Below are positions 48,759 to 55,926 of a DNA stretch of 64,000 bases, piece by piece. The notes below the pieces were generated by a model that saw only the letters and a program-made list of their open reading frames with translations, was not told the DNA's origin and ran no database searches. This stretch comes from Verrucomicrobiota bacterium. GTDB lineage: Bacteria > Verrucomicrobiota > Verrucomicrobiia > CAIQCK01. Each line of letters opens with the position of its first letter. The first letter of the stretch is position 1. A program made the position numbers and the translations under genes. The stretch spans positions 248,001-312,000 of the forward strand of contig JACRJX010000016.1 of NCBI GenBank assembly GCA_016235595.1, read 5' to 3'.

Positions 48759-49257
48759 GAAAAAATTCGGAGTGCCGGCTCTGGCCGGTTTGATCGTTGC
48801 ATGCTGCGCTGTCGCGCTTGTGGCGCAGGCGGAGCCGTCGAAGGCTGGCAAGCCCGCGGATAATTCCTACTGTTACGTTTGCCATGCCAATTTTCAGGCG
48901 GAGGAATTGGCGCGGAATCACCAGAAGCACGGCGTCGGTTGCGCCAAGTGCCACGGCGAGTCCGACCGTCACAGCGCCGACGAGGACGGCCTGACGCCGC
49001 CGGAGATCATGTTTGCGAAGGAGAAGATTCTCGATGGCTGCACGAAGTGTCACGCGCTGACGAAACTCCGCGCCGTGGACGAACACGAAGCCGCCTTCGC
49101 CAAAGACCCTGCCAAGCGCAAGGTTTGCACCGATTGCCACGGCAAGCATCGCATGGCCGTGCGCACGCGTCATTGGGACAAGACCACCGGCAAGCTGATC
49201 AAGGCCGAGGGCGTGCGGATGATGAACAAGAACTCCGCCGCCACAAACGCCAAATAG
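48751..49257 (+). CDS. Four-haem periplasmic cytochrome c
   Basis: This 168-residue protein has a signal peptide (ALAGLIVACCAVALVAQA) and four CXXCH motifs: CYVCH near residue 41, CAKCH near 65, CTKCH near 94 and CTDCH near 126. Several additional His residues (NHQKH, RHS, DEHE, KHRM) could be distal ligands. The plan fits small multihaem electron carriers of the NapC/NirT-like or cytochrome c3/554-like groups. It overlaps the AKR-like gene by 8 nt, so translation is coupled. It ends 14 nt from a convergent PQQ-type propeller gene. Confidence 0.88.
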   Translation: MSKKKFGVPALAGLIVACCAVALVAQAEPSKAGKPADNSYCYVCHANFQAEELARNHQKHGVGCAKCHGESDRHSADEDGLTPPEIMFAKEKILDGCTKCHALTKLRAVDEHEAAFAKDPAKRKVCTDCHGKHRMAVRTRHWDKTTGKLIKAEGVRMMNKNSAATNAK

Positions 49258-49271
49258 GATTCACCCGGTAC

Positions 49272-50546
49272 TCACCGCTCCACGCGGTAGAGATGTGTTT
49301 TTGTCCGCAGGAACAGCGCCTTGCCGGAGACGGCGGGGGAGGCCATGAATCCTTCGTCAAGTTGGTTCGCGGCGAGCTGTTTGAATTCGCGGCCAGCCTG
49401 GATGACAGTGATCTTGCCTTCCCGGTCGAAGAAGTAAATGCGTCCCTCGGCGGAAATGGGCGACGCAGAAAACTCACCGCCGATCTTCTGTTCCCAGACT
49501 ACCTGACCGTTCTTGGCGTCGAGGCAGGTGATGATGCCGTTGTCGCTCACCATGAACAGCAGATCGCCGACGACAATGGGGGAGGGCATGGTTGGCACAT
49601 TTCGCGGAGCCTTCCACACCACATGCGTGTCCGTCACCACGCCATGGCCGCCGGGGCGTATCGCCCACACCGAGGCTTTGCCCATGCCGGTGGCCGCATA
49701 GATCAACCCGTTGGCGACTGACGGCCGCACGGCGACGGAATGGTTCTTGTGTTCCTCGGTGCGCCAGATTTCCTTGCCAGTCAACGGATCGTAGGCGTAG
49801 AACGCCTTCGAGCCGGGATCGATGAGGATCGGTGGCGCGCCGCCGAACGAAGCCACCAGCGGCGTGCAAAACCCCTTTCGCATGTCGCCCTCCCGATTGG
49901 GTTTCCCGTCCTTGTCCAGGTCCTTGAAATCCACCGAGCGCTTGGTTTTCCAGACGGTCTTGCCGGTGTTTTTGTCCAACGCCACGACATATTGGAAATC
50001 GCTTCCGTCGAAGTTCAGGATGAACAAGTTGCCGAACAGGATCGGTGACGAGCCGGCGCCGCGGAAGTGATTGCACTCCAAGTCACGCCGTTGCCAAAGA
50101 ACCTTGCCGGTCAGCGTGTCCAGACACGCTGTTCCGGGCGAGCCGAACGTGACATAAACGCGTCCCTCCTCGATTACCGGCGTCGGCGAGGCCGGGCTGT
50201 TAAGCTTGATGATGTATTGTGGCGTCTCGACATCGAACAGTTTTATGTCGCGAAGAATCTTTCCGGTGTTGCGGTCCACGCAGATGACGAACAACTGCTT
50301 GCCGTCCTCTGTGGCGGTGGTCATCCAGATTTGGTTTCCCCAGATGACCGGCGACGACCATCCCTTGTCGTGAATCGCCGTCTTCCACTTGATGTTCTGC
50401 GTCTCGCTCCACGTTACCGGCAGCCCGGTGGCGTTCGAATGCCCCATCCCATCCGGCCCGCGGAATTGCGGCCAGTTGTCTTCGGCGAAAACCAGTGTCG
50501 TGAATGCAACCCCAAGCGTCAGCGCGAGAGCAGTGTGTTTCATCAT
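49272..50546 (-). CDS. Exported PQQ-type beta-propeller protein
   Basis: This 424-residue protein has a signal peptide (HTALALTLGVAFTTLVFA). It shows repeated PQQ-like blades: GKILRDIKLFDVETP, GKVLWQRRDLECNHF, GKTVWKTKRSVDF, GKEIWRTEEHKNHS and GQVVWEQKIGGEF, each with the AxDxxTGKxxW-type turn. The mature start NWPQFRGPDGMGHS is common in Planctomycetes/Verrucomicrobia propellers. No dehydrogenase catalytic residues are apparent, so it is probably a structural or binding propeller. Two ATGs (50546, 50543) are possible. Confidence 0.88.
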   Translation of the reverse strand: MMKHTALALTLGVAFTTLVFAEDNWPQFRGPDGMGHSNATGLPVTWSETQNIKWKTAIHDKGWSSPVIWGNQIWMTTATEDGKQLFVICVDRNTGKILRDIKLFDVETPQYIIKLNSPASPTPVIEEGRVYVTFGSPGTACLDTLTGKVLWQRRDLECNHFRGAGSSPILFGNLFILNFDGSDFQYVVALDKNTGKTVWKTKRSVDFKDLDKDGKPNREGDMRKGFCTPLVASFGGAPPILIDPGSKAFYAYDPLTGKEIWRTEEHKNHSVAVRPSVANGLIYAATGMGKASVWAIRPGGHGVVTDTHVVWKAPRNVPTMPSPIVVGDLLFMVSDNGIITCLDAKNGQVVWEQKIGGEFSASPISAEGRIYFFDREGKITVIQAGREFKQLAANQLDEGFMASPAVSGKALFLRTKTHLYRVER

Positions 50547-50613
50547 TATGCGATGAACCTAGCAAGCGCAGCCGCTTCCGGGCAACGCCATTTCGCGAAA
50601 TCGTTGACTGTGT

Positions 50614-51327
50614 CTAACGGGCTGGCGCTCGTGTGCCGGTCGCTGGTATTGCGCGCACGGGCGGCAGCGCGCCGGCGGAAGAATCCTTCAGTTCTTTGAT
50701 CAACAGCAGCGCGCCGACGGGTGGCGGCACTCGTCCTTTCAGAATGTCGCTGGCTTCAACAGAACGGCCGTAGTACTCCGCATTTCTCTCTTTCTTCGTA
50801 ATGATGACGGTGCCTTCCAGTGAAACGCCCGCGAAAATACCCTGGCTCTGGCTGTAAGTGTAAACCGCAGCCGTGGGCATCACGCCGCCCGCCACGTGCC
50901 GGCCCACGGGACCGGCCGCGACGCTGAGGTCGGCACCCAGTTCGACATTGCCGCCTTGCGCAAAGGCTTCCACCGCCGCCGGAGTGTTCAACACAATCAC
51001 GAACTCGGTGGCTTGCACACCGACTTGCAGCCCGAAACCCACCCCGCCGGTGCCGATGCCGGACGGGCCGGACCAGCCGGTCGGCGTCCGCGCCAGCACC
51101 ACGCCTTGTCCGCCACGTGCGCTAAAGATGAAGCCCGCCTTTACCACCGTCAGCACCGCCAGACCTTTCGCATCGCGAATGACTTCCTCTGGAATGGATT
51201 TTTCCGGCAACTCCTTGAACCGCTTGATCACCGAGAGCGCCTGGTCCACTGACTGCTGCAGCGTTTCTGCCTGCAATGGCACAACGGCCAGCACCAACGT
51301 AATGGCCAACATGCTCAAAATTCTCAT
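50614..51327 (-). CDS. Exported SYLF-domain (Ysc84/DUF500) lipid-binding protein
   Basis: This 237-residue protein has a signal peptide (LSMLAITLVLAVVPLQA). The SYLF domain is clear: IPEEVIRDAKGLAVLTVVKA, FIFSARGGQGVVLARTP, GVGFGLQVGVQATEFVIVLN and YTYSQSQGIFAGVSLEG. SYLF domains bind phosphoinositides in eukaryotes; bacterial exported copies are of unknown role, perhaps on the outer membrane. AAGGA is placed 8 nt before the ATG. It stands alone, 67 nt after the propeller gene start. Confidence 0.9.
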   Translation of the reverse strand: MRILSMLAITLVLAVVPLQAETLQQSVDQALSVIKRFKELPEKSIPEEVIRDAKGLAVLTVVKAGFIFSARGGQGVVLARTPTGWSGPSGIGTGGVGFGLQVGVQATEFVIVLNTPAAVEAFAQGGNVELGADLSVAAGPVGRHVAGGVMPTAAVYTYSQSQGIFAGVSLEGTVIITKKERNAEYYGRSVEASDILKGRVPPPVGALLLIKELKDSSAGALPPVRAIPATGTRAPAR

Positions 51328-51518
51328 AGTCTTTTTCCTTTTTGCACTGAGTCAAGATACGACGAGGAGCGCTGAAAGAAAACAGAAGGCTCACTGCGTC
51401 AACGCGCTATCGCCGGGTTTTCTTCATCAACGCCGCGATGATCATTGAATCGATCACTTGATCATGCGGGTATGGGCGCGGAATTGGAATCACGAAACCT
51501 GCCAGCCACTTTGCCGCC

Positions 51519-51562
51519 GCACCCGCGCGCCGCCGCCCTTCATGAGCTTCTCCACCTCGGCC
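51519..51562 (-). pseudogene. Relic of a PfkB-kinase 3' end (44-bp direct repeat, copy A)
   Basis: These 44 bases are identical to 52805-52848, the codons for the last residues of the PfkB kinase (KAEVEKLMKGGGARV). Here they lie just after the stop of the sialidase-like gene, and the flanks are unrelated. The sialidase-like gene is thus bracketed by two identical same-orientation copies 1286 bp apart. The rest of the 51328-51569 gap shows nothing recognisable. Confidence 0.85.
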
Positions 51563-51569
51563 ATCATTT

Positions 51570-52688
51570 TTATTTTGCGGGCGGATCCCAGATTGTCCCC
51601 GCGATACACGACTCGGGCGCGTTGGCTTGCGACCAGTAATAGATCGTGACGATGCGGCCATCGGCGCGCTGGAACTGGCGAGGGTAGCAGAAATCGGCGT
51701 CGCCGTATTTGTCGGCGCGAAAGTGGTAGCGGACGACGATCGGCGCGCCCCACGTTGCGCCACTGTCGGAGCTGATGCTCGCGCGCATCTGTTTGCGACT
51801 GCGGTCTCCGTAGGCACAACAGAGCCGGCCATCGCGCAGGCGGGTCAATGCGGGCGGATTCCCGTTACCGCCGCCCGTCTCGCCGACGCGGCTGAGGAAT
51901 GTCCATGTCGCGCCGTTGTCAGACGAGCCGTAGGCATCCACCCAGCAGGGATTCTTGATGGACCCGCGACGACGAATGGCAGTCACGAGTTGCGACGCTG
52001 AAAGGCGCACTGTGGATGGCATGACCGCGCGGGATGGGTCGGCCATGCCCACCACCCAGCCGCCGAATTCGAAATGCAAACCGCCGTCCTTCGTGCTCGC
52101 CCAGAACGTGCGATCGGTTGCGCCTTTACCCGGGGTGCGTGCCGACATCATCAGGAACGCCTCGGCGGGACCGTTCACGACGTAGTCCGTGCGGCAGGTC
52201 ACTTCCCATTTCTTCAACGCTGCGGAGCCGTCAAGCCCGCCAAAACGAAACGGTCCCTGCCACGACTTGCCGCGATCCATGGAGAACTGGAATCCGCCGC
52301 GCGAATCTCCAGCGATGTCATAGCCCGTGGCGATGCAGCGCATCGCGAAATTCGGGTTCGCAAAATTGATGGGGCTCTTCAGTTCGCCATATTTCGACTT
52401 CGCTTGTGCGAAATTCTGCGGATGCTCCATGTGCCAGGTAAGCCCTCCGTCGAGCGTGCGCGCGCTCAGGTTCGTTTGCTGCTTGCCGATGTTGTGCCCC
52501 TTTTGTTCGGTGTATGGACCTGACACGAAGGCGACCACCGCCTCGCGACCATCATCCCAAGTCCACAGCCCGCCATTGGCTGGCCACGCCAGAAACGATC
52601 CCTGTTCGCTCGCCACCACAACATGCTGAGGTTCAGCCGCGCGTGCAACTGCAGCCAACAACGCTATTACAAGCAGTGTCTCCTTCAT
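51570..52688 (-). CDS. Exported sialidase-like (BNR/Asp-box) protein
   Basis: This protein of about 372 residues has a short signal peptide (MKETLLVIALLAAVARA). Asp-box motifs are seen in SMDRGKSWQGP, SSDNGATWTFLSR and SSDSGATWGAPI, typical of six-bladed sialidase-type propellers. Arginine-triad residues of true sialidases could not be assigned with confidence, so another hydrolase or lectin role is possible. GAGGAGCAACA before the ATG at 52688 is a strong ribosome site and fixes the start. The gene is bracketed by two copies of the PfkB-kinase 3' end. Confidence 0.78.
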   Translation of the reverse strand: MKETLLVIALLAAVARAAEPQHVVVASEQGSFLAWPANGGLWTWDDGREAVVAFVSGPYTEQKGHNIGKQQTNLSARTLDGGLTWHMEHPQNFAQAKSKYGELKSPINFANPNFAMRCIATGYDIAGDSRGGFQFSMDRGKSWQGPFRFGGLDGSAALKKWEVTCRTDYVVNGPAEAFLMMSARTPGKGATDRTFWASTKDGGLHFEFGGWVVGMADPSRAVMPSTVRLSASQLVTAIRRRGSIKNPCWVDAYGSSDNGATWTFLSRVGETGGGNGNPPALTRLRDGRLCCAYGDRSRKQMRASISSDSGATWGAPIVVRYHFRADKYGDADFCYPRQFQRADGRIVTIYYWSQANAPESCIAGTIWDPPAK

Positions 52689-52706
52689 TGTTGCTCCTCG
52701 TTCGGA

Positions 52707-52727
52707 GCCCCATCTGTTTTGTGGGGC
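52707..52727 (-). terminator. Possible hairpin downstream of PfkB kinase
   Basis: GCCCCA and TGGGGC form a 6-bp inverted repeat with a 9-nt loop, 70 nt beyond the kinase stop on its strand and 18 nt before the sialidase-like start. There is no T-run, and it could also shape the 5' leader of the sialidase-like message. Confidence 0.25.
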
Positions 52728-52796
52728 AACTCTTGATTGCAGCACAACGGCAATATCATCTCGTGCCGGAGACGATGCGTTCGATAACGAACATTG

Positions 52797-53897
52797 CTAT
52801 CGCTGCACCCGCGCGCCGCCGCCCTTCATGAGCTTCTCCACCTCGGCCTTTGTCGCCATCGAGGTGTCGCCGGGCGTGGTCATCGCCAGCGCGCCGTGGG
52901 CCGCGCCGTAGTCCACTGCCTTCTGCGGGTCGCCAGTGGTCATCAGCCCATAGACCAAACCGCTGGCGAAACTGTCGCCGCCGCCGACGCGGTCGAGGAT
53001 CTCGAGATCGGGATAGGCGCGCGACTCGTGGAACTTGCCGTCCATCCAGCAGATCGCGCCCCAATCGTTGCGCGTAGCGGTCTTGGCGGCGCGCAACGTC
53101 GTTGCGACCACCTTGAAGTTCGGGTAGGTCTTGACGGCGGCTTCGATCATCCGCTTGAACGCGGTGACGTCAATGTGCAGCAGGTTCTCGTCGGCGCCCT
53201 CGACCTTGAAGCCGAGGCAGGCGGTGAAGTCCTCTTCGTTGCCGATCATCACATCCACATACTTGGCGATTTCCTTGTTGACCTCCTGCGCGCGTTTCTG
53301 GCCGCCAATGCTCTTCCAGAGCGACGGGCGGTAGTTGAGGTCGTAGGAAACCATCGTGCCGTATTGCTTGGCTTTCTGAACGGCTTCGATGACGACCTTC
53401 GGCGTGGTGTCGCTCAAGGCGGCGAAGATGCCGCCGGTGTGCAGCCAGCGCGCGCCGATTTTGCCGAAGATGGTGTCCCAGTCGAAATCGCCGGGCTTGA
53501 GTTGCGACGCCGCCGTGTTGCCGCGGTCGGAAACGCCCACCGCGCCGCGGACGCCGAAGCCGCGCTCGGTGAAGTTCAGCCCGTTGCGTACCGTGCGGCC
53601 CACGCCGTCGAATGGCACCCACTTGACGAACTCGGTGTCCACGCCGCCTTGAAGGATGAAGTCCTCAACGAGCCGGCCCACGTCGTTGTCGGCGAACGCG
53701 GTGCAAACGGCGGTCTTGAGGCCAAAGCAGCGGCGCAGCCCGCGCGCAACGTTGTATTCGCCGCCGCCTTCCCAGGCGCGGAACTCGCGGGCGCAGCGGA
53801 TGCGTCCCTCGCCGGGGTCGAGCCGGAGCATAATCTCGCCGAGCGAGATTTCGTCGTATTTGCAGGCGGAAGCGGGTTTGAGATTGAGAGCAGTCAT
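52797..53897 (-). CDS. PfkB-family sugar kinase, probably 2-keto-3-deoxygluconate kinase
   Basis: This 366-residue cytoplasmic kinase has the PfkB N-terminal sugar-binding part (GEIMLRLDPGEGR, EGGGEYNVARGLRR) and the C-terminal signature DRVGGGDSFASG near residue 310 with catalytic Asp. The GEIMLRL and NYRPSLW segments favour the KdgK branch, which phosphorylates 2-keto-3-deoxygluconate from uronate-rich glycans such as pectin or alginate. No KDPG aldolase is present in the window. Its last codons are duplicated at 51519-51562. It is divergent from the UroD-family gene. Confidence 0.82.
   Translation of the reverse strand: MTALNLKPASACKYDEISLGEIMLRLDPGEGRIRCAREFRAWEGGGEYNVARGLRRCFGLKTAVCTAFADNDVGRLVEDFILQGGVDTEFVKWVPFDGVGRTVRNGLNFTERGFGVRGAVGVSDRGNTAASQLKPGDFDWDTIFGKIGARWLHTGGIFAALSDTTPKVVIEAVQKAKQYGTMVSYDLNYRPSLWKSIGGQKRAQEVNKEIAKYVDVMIGNEEDFTACLGFKVEGADENLLHIDVTAFKRMIEAAVKTYPNFKVVATTLRAAKTATRNDWGAICWMDGKFHESRAYPDLEILDRVGGGDSFASGLVYGLMTTGDPQKAVDYGAAHGALAMTTPGDTSMATKAEVEKLMKGGGARVQR
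52805..52848 (-). repeat. 44-bp direct repeat, copy B (inside PfkB kinase)
   Basis: This is the intact copy, encoding the C-terminal residues of the kinase up to two codons before its stop. It is identical over 44 bases to 51519-51562. Confidence 0.85.
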
Positions 53898-54040
53898 GGC
53901 TGAAAATATTGATGAATTGTTTTGTATTGTGAACGCGAAGCCAGAAATTGCGGAAAATGCCGCGCCAACTCAAGACATATCGGCAGGTGAGCGTTGCAGC
54001 ATTGTCAGCGGCGGGACGGGGCGGTAGAGTTGCGCCCGCC

Positions 54041-55282
54041 ATGACTTCCAGAGAACGAGTTCTGTCGGCGCTGAACCATCGCGAGCCGGACCGCGTGCCG
54101 CTCGACCTGTCGGGCCACCGCTCGTCAGGCGTTGCGGCCATCGCCTATGCGAAGCTCCGCGACCTCCTTGGCTTGGAGAAGAAACGGATCCGCGTCTATG
54201 ACCCGGTGCAGCAATTGGCGGTCGTGGACGAGGACGTGCTGGAGCGGTTTGGCGTGGACACGATCGAACTGGGGCGCGCGTTCGCGCTGGACGACGCGTG
54301 CTGGGCGGACTGGGAACTTCCCGACGGCACGCCGTGCCAGATGCCGCGCTGGGCATTACCGGAGCGTGACGGAAACCGATGGGTGATTCGCTCCAGCAAG
54401 ACCGGCCGCGTCATCGCGCAGATGCCGGACGGCGCGTTGTATTTCGAACAAACCTACTGGCCGTTTGCCGAGGAGACGCCGGACCACGACCGCATTGCCG
54501 ACGTGCTAACGGAGTGCATGTGGACCGCCATCGCCTCGCCGCCGGGACCTCTGATCGCCGGGCCGGATGGCGCGAAGATTCTGCGCGAAGGCGCGCGGAA
54601 GCTGCGGCAGCAGACCGGGCGCGCGATTATCGGCCTCTTCGGCGGCAATCAATTGGAGATGGGCCAGTTTCTCTACCGCAACGACAATTTCTTCATGCTG
54701 CTCGCCGGCGAACCGGAGCGGGCGCACGATTTTCTCGACAGAATCACCGCGATGTATCTGGGAAACCTGGAGAAGTTTCTCAGTGCGGTGGGCGACAGCA
54801 TAGACATTATCGTCTTCGGGGACGACCTGGGCATGCAGACCGGGCCGCAGATTTCGCCGGCGATGTATCGGGAGTTTTTCAAGCCGCGCCACCAGCGCCT
54901 CTGGAGCCGCGCCAAGCAACTTGCACCGGTGAAGGTGATGCTGCACTGCTGTGGTGGCGTGCGCGAGTTGATGCCGGACCTCATCGAAGCCGGGCTGGAC
55001 GCGATCAACCCGGTACAGATTTCCTGCCGCGGGATGGATGCGGCGGGCCTCAAGAAGGACTTCGGCCGCGACCTCACGTTTTGGGGAGGCGGCTGCGACA
55101 CGCGGGACCTGCTGCCGCTTGGCACGCCGGAACAGGTGCGCCGGCACGTCCTTGAACAGCTTCGCATTCTCGCACCCGGTGGCGGCTTTGTTTTCCAACA
55201 GGTCCACAATATCCTCGCTAACATCCCGCCGCACAACATCGTCGCCATGCTCGATGCCGTTGCAGAATTCAACCACTCATGA
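54041..55282 (+). CDS. Uroporphyrinogen-decarboxylase-family protein (methyltransferase-like)
   Basis: This protein of about 413 residues has the UroD-like start RERVLSALNHREPDRVPLD and a barrel with FGDDLGMQTGPQISPAMY. LHCCGGVRELMP near residue 307 gives the His-x-Cys zinc-binding pattern of MtaA/CmuA-type methyltransferases rather than true HemE, so methyl transfer (corrinoid or thiol) is more likely than haem synthesis. No corrinoid protein is nearby. The start at 54041 fits the family; the upstream frame is not conserved. The stop overlaps the HAD start by ATGA. Confidence 0.82.
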   Translation: MTSRERVLSALNHREPDRVPLDLSGHRSSGVAAIAYAKLRDLLGLEKKRIRVYDPVQQLAVVDEDVLERFGVDTIELGRAFALDDACWADWELPDGTPCQMPRWALPERDGNRWVIRSSKTGRVIAQMPDGALYFEQTYWPFAEETPDHDRIADVLTECMWTAIASPPGPLIAGPDGAKILREGARKLRQQTGRAIIGLFGGNQLEMGQFLYRNDNFFMLLAGEPERAHDFLDRITAMYLGNLEKFLSAVGDSIDIIVFGDDLGMQTGPQISPAMYREFFKPRHQRLWSRAKQLAPVKVMLHCCGGVRELMPDLIEAGLDAINPVQISCRGMDAAGLKKDFGRDLTFWGGGCDTRDLLPLGTPEQVRRHVLEQLRILAPGGGFVFQQVHNILANIPPHNIVAMLDAVAEFNHS

Positions 55283-55926
55283 ACTACAAAGCCGTCCTTT
55301 TCGATCTCGATGGAACGTTGTTGGACACGCTGGAAGACCTGGCGGACTCCATGAATGCCGTGCTGGCCAGGCTCGACGCCCCGCAGCATCCGGTGCCGGC
55401 CTACCGCTACTTTGTCGGCGACGGCGTGCTCGAACTCTGCCGCCGCGTGCTGCCAGCCGACCGCCGCGACGAGGCGACGGTCAAGGCCGCTGCGGCAGCC
55501 ATGGGCGATGAATATGGCCGGCGATGGACCGCGAAAACGCAACCGTATCCCGGCATCCCGGAATTGCTCGATACCCTGACAGAACGCCAAGTCAAGATGG
55601 CCATCCTGTCCAACAAGAACAACAATTTCACCAAGCTCTGCGTGGAGAAACTGCTTGGCCGCTGGCGGTTTGACGTCGTGCAGGGCCTCGACGAAACGAT
55701 CCACAAGAAGCCGCACCCGTCCGGCGCAGTAGCTGTCGCGCGGCGGTTGAAGATCGCGCCGGCCGACTTCCTCTACCTCGGCGATACCAACACCGACATG
55801 AAGACCGCCGTTGCCGCCGGGATGTATCCCGTCGGCGCGCTCTGGGGATTCCGCACAGCAGAAGAACTCACCGCCAACGGGGCGAAGGTGTTGATCTCAA
55901 AGCCGGCGGATTTGCTGTCACTCTGA
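55279..55926 (+). CDS. HAD-family phosphatase (phosphoglycolate-phosphatase-like)
   Basis: This 215-residue HAD hydrolase shows motif I FDLDGTLLDTLEDLADSMN, motif II SNKNN near 113, motif III Lys in HKKPHPSG near 146 and motif IV YLGDTNTDMKTA near 166. The helical cap between motifs I and II is of the Gph/PGMB type. Substrates may be phosphoglycolate or a sugar phosphate. It is coupled by ATGA to the UroD-family gene and overlaps the convergent flavoprotein gene by 9 nt. Confidence 0.88.
   Translation: MNYKAVLFDLDGTLLDTLEDLADSMNAVLARLDAPQHPVPAYRYFVGDGVLELCRRVLPADRRDEATVKAAAAAMGDEYGRRWTAKTQPYPGIPELLDTLTERQVKMAILSNKNNNFTKLCVEKLLGRWRFDVVQGLDETIHKKPHPSGAVAVARRLKIAPADFLYLGDTNTDMKTAVAAGMYPVGALWGFRTAEELTANGAKVLISKPADLLSL

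Noticed and set aside
54041..55282. HemE uroporphyrinogen decarboxylase
   Set aside because: The HCC-type zinc motif and the length of 413 residues fit the methyltransferase-like branch, and there are no other haem genes nearby.
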